Shown here piece after piece: positions 25,543 to 34,169 of a stretch of 64,000 nucleotides of DNA. The number at the start of each line of letters is the position of its first letter. Position 1 is the stretch's first letter. The stretch is from contig CAJUOB010000002.1 of assembly GCA_910587915.1 (NCBI GenBank), positions 90,339-154,338 on the forward strand. Direction: 5' to 3'. A program made the translations under genes and the position numbers. Below the pieces are notes generated by a model. The model was given only the letters and a program-made list of their open reading frames with translations. It was not told where the DNA came from and did not search any database. Source of the stretch: an uncultured Muribaculaceae bacterium. Lineage in GTDB: Bacteria; Bacteroidota; Bacteroidia; Bacteroidales; Muribaculaceae.

Positions 25543-27555
25543 ATGAAAAACACCATCCTATCCATTTTTGCAATTTCTTCGGCGCTCACTGTCTCCGCCG
25601 CTGTTTCCGATAATCACGGATATCCGATTGACCCTGTACCATTCACCTCGGTCACGGTCGACGACAGTTTCTGGTCGCCACGTCTCGAGGCCTCGCGCAA
25701 CACCACAATTCCTTTGGCATTCTCGAAATGCGAGGAGACAGGCCGATACGATAACTTCGTGAAAGCCACCAAACCGTCGGACAGCTACAAGGTGGAAGGT
25801 TTCCCCTTCGACGATACCGATGTGTACAAGACCATAGAGGGAGCCTCGTATCTGCTACAGACCTATCCCGATCCGAAACTCGAGGCGTATATCGACAGCG
25901 TGCTTGTGCTTGTGGCAGCAGCCCAGGAACCCGACGGCTATCTCAACACCTCGTACACCATGAATCCGGCACACCCGCATCCCTGGATGGGTCCCGGCCG
26001 ATGGGACAAGGTGGAAGACCTCAGCCACGAATTCTATAATCTCGGGCACATGGTAGAGGGTGCCGTCGCGCATTGGCGTGCAACCGGCAAACGCAACTTC
26101 CTCGACATAGCCTGCCGCTATGCCGACTGCGTGGTGCGCTCCATAGGCTATGGCAACGATCAGCGCCAGCTTGTGCCGGGCCATCAGATAGCCGAGATGG
26201 CGCTTGCCAAGCTATATCTCGCCACCGGAAAGAAAGAATATCTCGATCAGGCTAAATTCTTCCTCGACATGCGCGGAAAGACATCGCGCAAGGATGCCTA
26301 CAGCCAGGCTCACAAACCCGTTATCGAGCAGGATGAGGCCGTGGGTCATGCCGTACGCGCGGCCTACATGTATGCCGGCATGGCCGATGTGGCCGCACTT
26401 ACAGGCGATTCGGCATATATAGCCGCCATCGACAAAATATGGGAGAATATCGCCGGCAAGAAACTCTACATTACCGGTGGCATAGGTGCACGGCACGCCG
26501 GCGAATCATTTGGCGACAACTATGAATTGCCAAACGAAGAGGCTTACTGCGAGACTTGCGCGGCCATCGGAAATGTCTATGTGAATCACCGCCTGTTCCT
26601 GCTCCACGGCGACTCGAAATACTACGATGTGCTCGAACGCACCCTCTACAACGGACTCATATCGGGTGTATCGATAGACGGCGGCGGTTTCTTCTACCCC
26701 AACCCACTTGCGAGCCACGGACAACACCAGCGCGAGCCATGGTTTGGCTGCGCATGCTGCCCATCGAATATAAGCCGCTTCATTCCTTCGTTGCCGGGCT
26801 ATATCTATGCCGTGAATGGCCGCGATGTATACGTGAACCTTTATATCGGCAACAGCAGCAAAATCAAAGTCGACGGTAAGAGCGTGCATCTTGGCATCGA
26901 CAGCCGATACACCGACAACGGCTCGGCCACCATACGCATAGACCGCAACAGTGCAGGAGCCTTCGACCTGCGCCTTCGCATTCCATCGTGGGCACAGAAC
27001 ACTCCGGTGCCGGGCGATCTCTACGCATATGCCGATGGAAAGACACCACGCCAATTCGAGGTAACAGTGAATGGCTCTCCGGCCGAAGGATCGATGCAGC
27101 AGGGCTATTTCACCATCAACCGTAAGTGGCGCAAAGGCGACGTTGTGGAAGTGAAATTCGACAATTCACCACGCATCGTCGCAGCCAATCCGAAGGTGAA
27201 AGCCAACCGTGGACGACTCGCCGTAGAACGCGGCCCAATAGTGTACTGTGCCGAATGGCCCGACAATGATTTCAACATCCACAGCGCCATCCTCAGTCCT
27301 AAAGCTACATTTGCAGAAACCAGAAGCGACATTCTCGGCGGCATACACACTCTCAGCGCTCCGGCTCAGCTTATGACATCCGGCAACGACGGACGCTTCG
27401 CCCTCACCGACACCACACTCACTCTTATACCCTACTATGCCTGGGCACACCGCGGCAAGGGAAACATGGCCGTATGGTTGGCAGCCGCTCCGGCCGCTGT
27501 AGAACTCGGTCCCGTCGAAGTGGTGCCGCACAAAATCTGGACTGGCAACGACTGA
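25543..27555 (+). CDS. GH127 family beta-L-arabinofuranosidase
   Basis: A 670-residue enzyme of the GH127/DUF1680 family, with a signal peptide (1-19) placing it in the periplasm. An (alpha/alpha)6 barrel is followed by two beta-sandwich domains. By comparison with Bifidobacterium HypBA1, the zinc-cysteine site is conserved: Glu337 and Cys339 in YCETCAAIGN, and Cys405-Cys406 in FGCACCPSN, of which Cys405 is the expected nucleophile. GESFGDNYELPN carries the likely acid/base Glu321. The enzyme removes terminal beta-L-arabinofuranose, found on plant hydroxyproline-rich proteins and in arabinogalactan or pectin side chains. It is probably co-transcribed with cdsA (26 bp) and ends before a repeat-rich intergenic region. 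Confidence 0.93.
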   Translation: MKNTILSIFAISSALTVSAAVSDNHGYPIDPVPFTSVTVDDSFWSPRLEASRNTTIPLAFSKCEETGRYDNFVKATKPSDSYKVEGFPFDDTDVYKTIEGASYLLQTYPDPKLEAYIDSVLVLVAAAQEPDGYLNTSYTMNPAHPHPWMGPGRWDKVEDLSHEFYNLGHMVEGAVAHWRATGKRNFLDIACRYADCVVRSIGYGNDQRQLVPGHQIAEMALAKLYLATGKKEYLDQAKFFLDMRGKTSRKDAYSQAHKPVIEQDEAVGHAVRAAYMYAGMADVAALTGDSAYIAAIDKIWENIAGKKLYITGGIGARHAGESFGDNYELPNEEAYCETCAAIGNVYVNHRLFLLHGDSKYYDVLERTLYNGLISGVSIDGGGFFYPNPLASHGQHQREPWFGCACCPSNISRFIPSLPGYIYAVNGRDVYVNLYIGNSSKIKVDGKSVHLGIDSRYTDNGSATIRIDRNSAGAFDLRLRIPSWAQNTPVPGDLYAYADGKTPRQFEVTVNGSPAEGSMQQGYFTINRKWRKGDVVEVKFDNSPRIVAANPKVKANRGRLAVERGPIVYCAEWPDNDFNIHSAILSPKATFAETRSDILGGIHTLSAPAQLMTSGNDGRFALTDTTLTLIPYYAWAHRGKGNMAVWLAAAPAAVELGPVEVVPHKIWTGND

Positions 27556-27900
27556 GCAAAGTAACAGAACACCGGCTTTATAGCGCCACGTAGCGGTGCA
27601 CACATACGTTTATGTTGTGGCACCACTATGTGGCGCGTATCTTGTGGTGGCTTGATATACCACAGCGGCGCACACCTACGGCGCGCTTGCAGTGGCCTAC
27701 TGTTCCGGCGGCCGCTATAGCGGCCTTAGCCCATGGCTTTTTTCAGCCATGCACTCATGAGAAAGGCCGCATAACGGTCCGCAGCTGTGGTCAGCCCGGT
27801 GTCTTTATACCGGCGCCCCATCGGGGTGCCACCTGTTTACCATATATCTTGTGATGGCGTGATATACCACAACTGGGCTGAATGATTGGCTTGTGCCTTC
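27556..27900. repeat. Repeat-rich intergenic region with a 26-bp direct repeat
   Basis: No gene is seen in these 345 bp between convergent genes. A 26-bp unit beginning ATCTTGTG and ending GATATACCACA occurs at 27639-27664 and again at 27846-27871 with 24 of 26 bases identical. Between the copies lie GC-rich dyads (for example GCGCCAC.../...GTGGCGC and GGCCGCTATAGCGGCC). It looks like a mosaic of small palindromic elements, similar in character to 3516-3664. Confidence 0.6.
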
Positions 27901-27942
27901 AAAAAAACAGGTTGCGCTTTTTATAGCGCAACCTGTTTTTTA
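27901..27942. terminator. Bidirectional terminator between GH127 and gpmI
   Basis: AACAGGTTGCGCT and AGCGCAACCTGTT form a perfect stem around a TTTTAT loop, flanked by A-run on the left and T-run on the right, so it can stop transcripts from both sides. Confidence 0.88.
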
Positions 27943-27989
27943 AGGGCGAACGCGCAGAACGCGCGTATCTATAGACGTTTTTTGTGGGA

Positions 27990-29504
27990 TTACTTGATGA
28001 GGTCCTTGCCGGTCATTTCGGCAGGCTGCTCGAGGCCCATAATGTGAAGAAGCGAGGGAGCAACGTCGGCGAGGATACCATCCTCGGTCTTGGCGTCCTT
28101 GTCTTCGGTCACATATACGAAAGGTACGGGATTGAGCGAGTGGGCGGTATTGGGAGTACCATCGGCGTTCACTGCATTGTCGGCATTGCCATGGTCGGCG
28201 ATGATAATTACCTCATAACCATGCTTCTTGGCGGCTTCAACAGTGTCGTGGAGACAAGTATCGAGAGTCTCAACAGCCTTCTGGATTGCAGGATAGATGC
28301 CGGTGTGGCCCACCATGTCGCCATTGGCGTAGTTCACGACGATGAAATCGTACTTTTCAGTATCGATAGCATCGACAAGCTTGTCCTTCACCTCATAAGC
28401 GCTCATTTCGGGCTTGAGGTCGTAGGTCGCAACTTTGGGCGAGGGCACCAATATGCGGTCTTCGCCTTCGAAAGGAGCCTCACGGCCACCGTTGAAGAAG
28501 AAAGTGACATGAGCATATTTCTCGGTTTCGGCGATATGGAGCTGATGCTTGCCCTGCTTCGAGAGATATTCAGCCAGAGTATTCTGCACGTCTTCCTTGT
28601 TGAAGAGGATGTGCACACCCTTGAACGAAGAATCATAGGGTGTCATGCAGTAGTACTGCAGTCCGGGGATGGTCTTCATTCCTTCCTCGGGCATATCCTT
28701 CTGGGTGAGGACCTCGGTGAGTTCCTTGGCGCGGTCGTTGCGGTAGTTGAAGAAAATCACGCAGTCGTCGGGCTTGATGGTTCCGTCGACAGTTGCATTG
28801 TTTATCGGTTTGATGAACTCATCGGTTACATCGTTGTCGTAGCTCTGCTGCATTGCAGCCACCATGTCGGTAGCCTGCTCGCCCTTGCCGTCGACAAGAA
28901 GGTCGTAGGCCTCTTTCACACGGTTCCAACGGTGGTCGCGGTCCATTGCATAGAATCGGCCGATGATCGATGCGATCACACCGGCGCTCTGTGCGCAATG
29001 TTCTTCGAGTTCACGGATGAATCCGATGCCGCTGCGTGGGTCGGTGTCGCGTCCGTCCATGAAGCAGTGCAGGTATACTTTCTTGAGGCCGTAGCGCTTG
29101 GCGATGTCGCAAAGAGCATACACGTGCTCAAGCGAGGAGTGCACGCCGCCGGTCGAAGTAAGACCCATGAAGTGCATGGCCTGTCCGGTGCGGGCGCAAT
29201 ATTCGAAAGCGCTCTTCACCTCGGGATTATCAAGGATAGAACCGGTGGCGATAGCGCGGTTGATTTTCACGAGGTCCTGATAGACGATACGTCCGGCACC
29301 GATGTTGAGGTGTCCGACCTCGGAGTTACCCATCTGTCCGTCGGGCAGACCTACGTATTCACCGCTGGCCTGAAGCTCGGAGTGGGGATATGTTTTCAGA
29401 AGATAGTCCCAATAGGGAGTGGGGGTGCTGTAGATTGCGTTGGCGTGGTCGTGTTTGCCAACGCCCCAGCCGTCGAGAATGATGAGAAGTGCTTTATGTG
29501 CCAT
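27990..29504 (-). CDS. gpmI: 2,3-bisphosphoglycerate-independent phosphoglycerate mutase
   Basis: A 504-residue cytosolic glycolytic enzyme interconverting 3- and 2-phosphoglycerate with two manganese ions. N-terminal LLIILDGWG carries a metal-binding Asp, and Ser61 in GQMGNSEVGHLNIGAG is the phosphorylated residue. The C-terminal metal site is in IIADHGNADN and the block NYANGDMVGHTG. Length is typical. The small membrane-protein gene ends 18 bp upstream and the exonuclease gene precedes it, so the three may form one transcript ending at the bidirectional terminator. The frame opposite this gene is also open over its whole length but encodes nothing recognisable. Confidence 0.97.
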   Translation of the reverse strand: MAHKALLIILDGWGVGKHDHANAIYSTPTPYWDYLLKTYPHSELQASGEYVGLPDGQMGNSEVGHLNIGAGRIVYQDLVKINRAIATGSILDNPEVKSAFEYCARTGQAMHFMGLTSTGGVHSSLEHVYALCDIAKRYGLKKVYLHCFMDGRDTDPRSGIGFIRELEEHCAQSAGVIASIIGRFYAMDRDHRWNRVKEAYDLLVDGKGEQATDMVAAMQQSYDNDVTDEFIKPINNATVDGTIKPDDCVIFFNYRNDRAKELTEVLTQKDMPEEGMKTIPGLQYYCMTPYDSSFKGVHILFNKEDVQNTLAEYLSKQGKHQLHIAETEKYAHVTFFFNGGREAPFEGEDRILVPSPKVATYDLKPEMSAYEVKDKLVDAIDTEKYDFIVVNYANGDMVGHTGIYPAIQKAVETLDTCLHDTVEAAKKHGYEVIIIADHGNADNAVNADGTPNTAHSLNPVPFVYVTEDKDAKTEDGILADVAPSLLHIMGLEQPAEMTGKDLIK

Positions 29505-29522
29505 ATGGAAATTTGATTATTG

Positions 29523-29759
29523 TCATTTTGAACTGTTCTCCAGATCTTTCTCGCGCTCACGGCGCAGACGCTCACGGCGCTTGAGATTGAAATGGAGCAA
29601 TATAAGTATAACAATCGTGATGCCGATTGTGCCAAAGTAATATAGAGCGGAAGTGCGTCCTGCCGCATATTCGGGATATCCGATAGAGGCCATCACCACA
29701 AGATAGATGGCGAGCACCAACGGAAGGAGAGTGGAACGTTTAATCTTCATGAACTTCAT
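29523..29759 (-). CDS. Small two-helix membrane protein
   Basis: A 78-residue hypothetical protein with two hydrophobic segments (about 10-27 and 40-57) and a very basic and acidic tail (KRRERLRREREKD) expected in the cytoplasm. I start it at MKFMKIKRS, which overlaps the end of the exonuclease gene by 20 bp; an ATG three codons later is also possible. Its position between the exonuclease and gpmI on the same strand supports a real gene. Function unknown. Confidence 0.6.
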   Translation of the reverse strand: MKFMKIKRSTLLPLVLAIYLVVMASIGYPEYAAGRTSALYYFGTIGITIVILILLHFNLKRRERLRREREKDLENSSK

Positions 29760-30366
29760 GGCGGAACGGCGACGACAATGCATCGAAGCGTCCGTCGCGC
29801 AGATGAATGTAAAGTTTCAGGCAAGCCCAGGCATCGAGCGATGCGTAGGCCTGCTGTGCGGGAGTGAGGGTATCAGCTTCCCAATTGGTGAGACGTTGTG
29901 TCTTGGATATGCGTTCGCCAAATACTATTCCAAATATCTTCTGAAGTGATATATCGGTGATACCGAATCCTTTGACATAGGTCTGAAGATCGATGAATCC
30001 CTGCGGTTCTATCTCGCCGGAACGACGCAGAACGTTGAAATCGTCGTGCACCGACAATCCGATTTTAACGATATCGGGATTCTCGAGAAATTCCTTGAGC
30101 TGGGCGCATATACCTATCTTGTTGAGACGAAACAGGAAACAGCGCTCCATGGTGGAAATCTGCATCAGGGCAACCTTGTGCACGCAACCCTTGCGAAACG
30201 AGGGACGTGTCTCGGTGTCGAATCCCACCATCTTTTCTTTCGACAGCGCCCGGAGCGCCGCATGAGCCTCGGCCGCCGAATCGATAAGAGAAATCTCTGC
30301 CGGATAAGTGATTACCGGCATCTCGGCTAAAGCTTCTTTATTGATACTTATTTCGAATCGGTCCAT
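29740..30366 (-). CDS. 3'-5' exonuclease, RNase D-like (DEDDy)
   Basis: A 208-residue cytosolic exonuclease. The DEDD metal ligands are visible: GFDTETRPSF (motif I, Asp and Glu), SVHDDFNVL (motif II) and YASLDAWACLKLY (motif III, Tyr plus Asp). It lacks the HRDC domain of full-length RNase D, which is normal for the small Bacteroidetes members of the family; RNA or DNA substrate is undecided. I start it at MDRFEISINK because the -7 box TAACTTTG lies only 8 bp upstream, and the earlier in-frame ATG would fall upstream of that box. Confidence 0.85.
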   Translation of the reverse strand: MDRFEISINKEALAEMPVITYPAEISLIDSAAEAHAALRALSKEKMVGFDTETRPSFRKGCVHKVALMQISTMERCFLFRLNKIGICAQLKEFLENPDIVKIGLSVHDDFNVLRRSGEIEPQGFIDLQTYVKGFGITDISLQKIFGIVFGERISKTQRLTNWEADTLTPAQQAYASLDAWACLKLYIHLRDGRFDALSSPFRHEVHED

Positions 30367-30374
30367 GAGTAATG

Positions 30375-30382
30375 CAAAGTTA
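30375..30382 (-). promoter_or_regulatory. -7 promoter element very close to the exonuclease start
   Basis: TAACTTTG on the minus strand ends 8 bp before the ATG at 30366, so the transcript would have almost no leader. See also the lysozyme gene at 33180. Confidence 0.45.
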
Positions 30383-30419
30383 CTCAATAAAGGCGAGGCA
30401 GCCCGAAGTTTAACTTTTT

Positions 30420-31058
30420 TTAGGAAAGCGATGGCATTTCAATCAGTTCGGCGGCCGGGAAATGCTTGGCAAGATATCGCTGAATGAAACCGAGAGTATC
30501 GGCAGCTATTACCTTATCGTTATCGAAATGATGGTTGAATACCACAGCTTTAAGTTCTATACCACGATTCCTCAAAGCCTCGAGCGACAGCACCGTATGA
30601 TTGATTGAACCAAGCCTTGCATTGGTGACCAATACAGCCGGGAGGCGGCGCGATGCTATATAGTCTATGGTGAAGGTGTTGTCGTCGACAGGCACCATGA
30701 GGCCGCCGGCTCCTTCTATAAGCACGGTGTCGTAGCGCTCGAGCAAGCGTGCGGTAGCTGCGTCGATGATGGAGAGGTCGATGTCGCGGCCATCGATACG
30801 CGCGGCAAGCTGAGCCGATGCCGGATAGGTGAATATGACCGGAGCGGTGGTACCGTCGGCATCCTCGGGCAACGGACCGATGCCACACAAACGACGGTGG
30901 GCCTCGATATCCTCGGAGCTGTCGCGGCAGCCGGTCTGAATGAATTTCTGGGTCGCCACACTATGCCCTGCATCCATTAGACGGCGGGCGAGGAAGGCCG
31001 TGGCGTATGTCTTGCCGGCATCGGTGTCGATGCCTGTGATGAATATTGCCTGTTTCAT
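30420..31058 (-). CDS. bioD: ATP-dependent dethiobiotin synthetase
   Basis: A 212-residue enzyme that closes the ureido ring of dethiobiotin from 7,8-diaminopelargonate, CO2 and ATP, the next-to-last step of biotin synthesis. The P-loop is in FITGIDTDAGKTYAT (usual form GTDTxxGKT, here with Ile), QKFIQTG is the conserved substrate-binding block, and VLIEGAGGLMVPVDD is motif II. It overlaps the BioG-BioC gene by 4 bp. No other ring-forming biotin genes (bioF, bioA, bioB) are in the window. Confidence 0.95.
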   Translation of the reverse strand: MKQAIFITGIDTDAGKTYATAFLARRLMDAGHSVATQKFIQTGCRDSSEDIEAHRRLCGIGPLPEDADGTTAPVIFTYPASAQLAARIDGRDIDLSIIDAATARLLERYDTVLIEGAGGLMVPVDDNTFTIDYIASRRLPAVLVTNARLGSINHTVLSLEALRNRGIELKAVVFNHHFDNDKVIAADTLGFIQRYLAKHFPAAELIEMPSLS

Positions 31059-32446
31059 TTTTTTCTCATCATAAAAACGGTAGGACGGTATTCTATGCGA
31101 TATTTGCCATCAAGATCGCGCGGAAATATAGCCATGGCCCGACGCATGACGCCCACCCCGGTGGAACGTCCGAGGGAATTCACACCCGTGGACTTAAGAT
31201 GATGGAATACATCGGCAGCGCTGTCGAATTCCATACCGACTGTGTATGTAGCTGCATCTACCACCTCAAGCGAATCAGGCGCGAGACCGGTCCACTCCTC
31301 CGGCTCGAGGAGCGGCAAGCCACGGCCGGTGGCAGCTTCCACCGACGCAAGATTGCCTGCGGCATAAGTGCCAACCAGCAGCAGTCCGCCGGGTGTGAGA
31401 ATGCGCGCACACTCGCCAAGGAAACGCGATGGCGAATTGAACCACTGCACAGTGGATGCACTGGCAATGAAATCGGCTGATCCCGATGGTGTGCGCATGA
31501 GCTGCAACTCGGCATCGGCCTTGAGATAGGTGCGACGCGGGCCTTCGATTGGAGCATCGGCAGCGATATCCCACATTTCGAGCGTGCCGAAACGGCCGGC
31601 ATAGCCATCGAGCACCCGCGACAATTTTCCGGTTCCGGAACCAATCTCGATAGTGCGCGATCCCCGGCGGCACATGTGGGCCGGGACACCGTGGAGTTCC
31701 ATCATGCAGCGCATGCGCTCCACGAGTCCTTCCTGCACCGTAGCATTATCCTCGTACGACCCGGCACCGGCGGCAAAGCGCACTCCGGTGTGCTCCTTGT
31801 CGAGCACATAGCGGTCGAGTATAGCCTGGAAATCGGGCAGATGCGCGCCATCAATCATCACGCGTGGTGTATTCTCCCATGCTCGCCACTGATTTGCGGC
31901 TGGAAAGATGGCATCGTCGCGACATATTATAGCACGGTCGAAGCGGCGATCGAGATCGGGAGCGAAAAATTCACGTGGCAGAAATGCCTCGAGCTCATCC
32001 TTCAGCCCTGCTATATCCCGCTGCGGAGCATGATCGGCAAAGCATGCATAGGCCTCGCGCGAACCGGCAACACGTCGATAGAATTTTGTGAGATTACGCT
32101 CGTCGAGACCATCGAGAGTACCACGGAACACAGCGGGCGGAATGCCGCACATGGCATCGACCGGTGTGAGAGTACCGTTCACAGCCAGCCTCAGAGTGAT
32201 GCGGGCTGACACCGGCGCTGTCGATGCAGCGGCGGCATACACACCGAGCGACCATGCCACCACACATATCTCGCCATAGCCGGCGGTGCAGCTCCAGTCG
32301 ATCGAGAAATCGCGGTAGTCCCACACCACCATTATATCATATCCCGGACGGCGCAACGACATGAACGGGGCATTGTCCATGGCCCATCCGGCGAAAATCA
32401 CTATAAGTCGGGGATTGTTTTCTTTATATATGAACAGGTGCTGCAT
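31055..32446 (-). CDS. bioC: Fused pimeloyl-ACP methyl ester esterase (BioG) and malonyl-ACP methyltransferase (BioC)
   Basis: A 463-residue two-domain protein that begins and ends the making of the pimeloyl chain for biotin. Residues 1 to about 210 are the BioG/DUF452 esterase (VIFAGWAMDN; nucleophile Ser in VAWSLGVYAA; RDDAIFP and DGAHLPDF for the Asp and His), which removes the methyl group. Residues about 220-463 are the BioC SAM-dependent methyltransferase (TIEIGSGTGKLS, motif I; STVQWFNSP; LTPGGLLLVGTY), which caps malonyl-ACP at the start. The two activities are opposite ends of one pathway. Its ATG overlaps the exporter stop (TGATG), and its end overlaps bioD by 4 bp. The full length is in frame with no break. 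Confidence 0.92.
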   Translation of the reverse strand: MQHLFIYKENNPRLIVIFAGWAMDNAPFMSLRRPGYDIMVVWDYRDFSIDWSCTAGYGEICVVAWSLGVYAAAASTAPVSARITLRLAVNGTLTPVDAMCGIPPAVFRGTLDGLDERNLTKFYRRVAGSREAYACFADHAPQRDIAGLKDELEAFLPREFFAPDLDRRFDRAIICRDDAIFPAANQWRAWENTPRVMIDGAHLPDFQAILDRYVLDKEHTGVRFAAGAGSYEDNATVQEGLVERMRCMMELHGVPAHMCRRGSRTIEIGSGTGKLSRVLDGYAGRFGTLEMWDIAADAPIEGPRRTYLKADAELQLMRTPSGSADFIASASTVQWFNSPSRFLGECARILTPGGLLLVGTYAAGNLASVEAATGRGLPLLEPEEWTGLAPDSLEVVDAATYTVGMEFDSAADVFHHLKSTGVNSLGRSTGVGVMRRAMAIFPRDLDGKYRIEYRPTVFMMRKK

Positions 32447-33087
32447 CAGAATTTATCGGCAAAGGCCATCACCACACCCGCCACAGCCATAGCGGCAAGC
32501 AGAGTGCCTATGATACGGTTTATGAGCTTGAGCGAGCGCATGTTGATTCTCTTGCCCAGGTGTGCCACCAGCGCCGTTATGCCATACCACCATACAACCG
32601 CACCACCGAAAATCGACATATATGCCACAATGTAGTGATGGATTTCATAATCGGGCTGAATAAAATTGAACTGGGCAAACAGGCCTATTATAAAGAACAA
32701 TATCAGCGGATTGGAGAATGTGAGGAGAAAGCCGGTGGCCATGTCGCTCCAATAAGTGGTGGCGGCGAGAGACCCGGCTGTCTTGAGCGAACGTGTGGGG
32801 TTCTTGCGGAAGAGATACACACCGAAGATAGCCAGCACGATGCTGCCTATTATCTTTATGGCAAACTGGTGCGAGTCGATAAATCCGGTGATGAAACTGA
32901 GGCAGAAACCAGTGAGCAGACAGTAGGCCAGATCGCTGAACCCGGCGCCTATACCGGTGAAAAAAGCAGGCCAACGCCCTTTGCTGAGGGTGCGCTGTAT
33001 CACCAACATTCCGATAGGGCCCATCGGCGCCGAGATGAGCGCTCCGATGCCGAATCCCCGGGGTAATATGTAGAGAATCTGCTCCAT
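32446..33087 (-). CDS. LysE/RhtB family amino-acid exporter-like protein
   Basis: A 213-residue inner-membrane protein with six hydrophobic segments and the LysE-family N-terminal pattern GFGIGALISAPMGPIGMLVI. The segments STVQ-like helix ends and LTFSNPLILFFIIGLF fit the family. I start it at MEQILYILPRG; the ten residues upstream in frame sit across the -7 box. It is the first gene of the exporter-bioGC-bioD run, joined to bioGC by a TGATG overlap. LysE members export basic or neutral amino acids. The link with biotin genes suggests, but does not show, a role in handling a pathway compound. Confidence 0.85.
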   Translation of the reverse strand: MEQILYILPRGFGIGALISAPMGPIGMLVIQRTLSKGRWPAFFTGIGAGFSDLAYCLLTGFCLSFITGFIDSHQFAIKIIGSIVLAIFGVYLFRKNPTRSLKTAGSLAATTYWSDMATGFLLTFSNPLILFFIIGLFAQFNFIQPDYEIHHYIVAYMSIFGGAVVWWYGITALVAHLGKRINMRSLKLINRIIGTLLAAMAVAGVVMAFADKF

Positions 33088-33104
33088 TTTTTTAAACGCA
33101 ATTG

Positions 33105-33112
33105 CAAAAATA
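33105..33112 (-). promoter_or_regulatory. -7 promoter element of the exporter-biotin operon
   Basis: TATTTTTG on the minus strand, 17 bp before the ATG at 33087. It is divergent from the lysozyme promoter 54 bp away. Confidence 0.55.
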
Positions 33113-33165
33113 CACAAACCAAAGCAATTTCCGGCCCTCCCGAGGCGAAATATTGAATTTTTGCG

Positions 33166-33173
33166 TAATTTTG
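33166..33173 (+). promoter_or_regulatory. -7 promoter element overlapping the lysozyme start region
   Basis: TAATTTTG ends only 6 bp before the ATG at 33180. A transcript from it would be leaderless or nearly so. Confidence 0.45.
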
Positions 33174-33179
33174 TGGCGT

Positions 33180-34169
33180 ATGAAGCACTCTGTCCTCACC
33201 CTGGCACGCGTCGCCATAGTCTCTGTCGCCTCCATTTTGGCGATGGGAGCCGACACGCCGAAAGCGACAACCGATGGAGAACTGCGCACGAGCCGCTATG
33301 TGTACACCGGCGGTGTCACCGACGGCAAGCAGAACGGCTTCGGAATATGCCGCTACACCAACGGCAACGTATACGCCGGCCATTGGAACATGGGCTACAA
33401 GGAAGGCCTCGGACGCATGGAGTTTGCCGACGGCACGATGGATTTCGGCATGTGGCGCCAAGGCATCCTGACTCCTCCCAAAGGCCGGAAATTCAAACCG
33501 GGAGAACGATGCTACGGCATCGATGTGGCAAAATACCAGAAAAAAATCGACTGGACCAAGCTCTCACTCAAAGCCAGAGCCGACGGCACCATTGCCGCCT
33601 CAGGAAAAGGCGCCCGATACATGCAGCCGGTACTTTTTGCCCTTATAAAAAGCACCGAGGGTGTGACAATAAAAGACCCGTACTTCGACCGAAACTTCGA
33701 AGGGGCCGCCAAAGCAGGTATTATCCGCGGGGCTTATCACTTTCTGAGCGTGAATTCGCCGGTGGATGAACAGGTGAAATTCTTTATCGAAAATACGCCG
33801 CTACGCAAAGGAGATCTGCCGCCTGTGCTCGATCTCGAAATCAGCAAGAAAACCATGCAGCAACAGCACACCAAAGTATGCCGCATGGCCCTTCAATGGC
33901 TCAAGGCTATCGAGAAGCACTACGGTGTGAAGCCTATCGTGTATACATATGAGAATTATTACAAGGATTATCTCCACGGGCATGGCTTCGACAACTATGA
34001 TTTCTGGATTGCACGCTATGGCGCGGAGCCATCGGCTCGCCGATGGGAAATATGGCAACTCACCGACAAGGGTGTATGCACAGGAATAGGCCCCAAAGTG
34101 GATGTGGACCGCTTCCGAGGCTCATACTCCGATTTAAAGAAATATGTGAAAAAGAAAGGCATCAAATGA
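33180..34169 (+). CDS. Secreted MORN-repeat GH25 lysozyme
   Basis: A 329-residue muramidase. After a signal peptide (1-24), residues about 38-95 hold two to three MORN repeats (YTGGVTDGKQNGFGICRYTNG; YAGHWNMGYKEGLGRMEF). GH25 follows at about 108-320: GIDVAKYQKKIDW starts the barrel with a catalytic Asp, and PPVLDLEISK holds the acidic DxE pair. The second half has YTYENYYKDYL, WIARYG and VDVDRFRGS. It cleaves beta-1,4 bonds in peptidoglycan, either its own or that of neighbours. The signal peptide fixes this start. It overlaps the PrsW-like gene by 4 bp (ATGA). Confidence 0.9.
   Translation: MKHSVLTLARVAIVSVASILAMGADTPKATTDGELRTSRYVYTGGVTDGKQNGFGICRYTNGNVYAGHWNMGYKEGLGRMEFADGTMDFGMWRQGILTPPKGRKFKPGERCYGIDVAKYQKKIDWTKLSLKARADGTIAASGKGARYMQPVLFALIKSTEGVTIKDPYFDRNFEGAAKAGIIRGAYHFLSVNSPVDEQVKFFIENTPLRKGDLPPVLDLEISKKTMQQQHTKVCRMALQWLKAIEKHYGVKPIVYTYENYYKDYLHGHGFDNYDFWIARYGAEPSARRWEIWQLTDKGVCTGIGPKVDVDRFRGSYSDLKKYVKKKGIK

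Noticed and set aside
27984..29516. A 510-codon plus-strand frame over gpmI
   Set aside because: Mirror of gpmI, which has every catalytic motif; the plus-strand translation is featureless.
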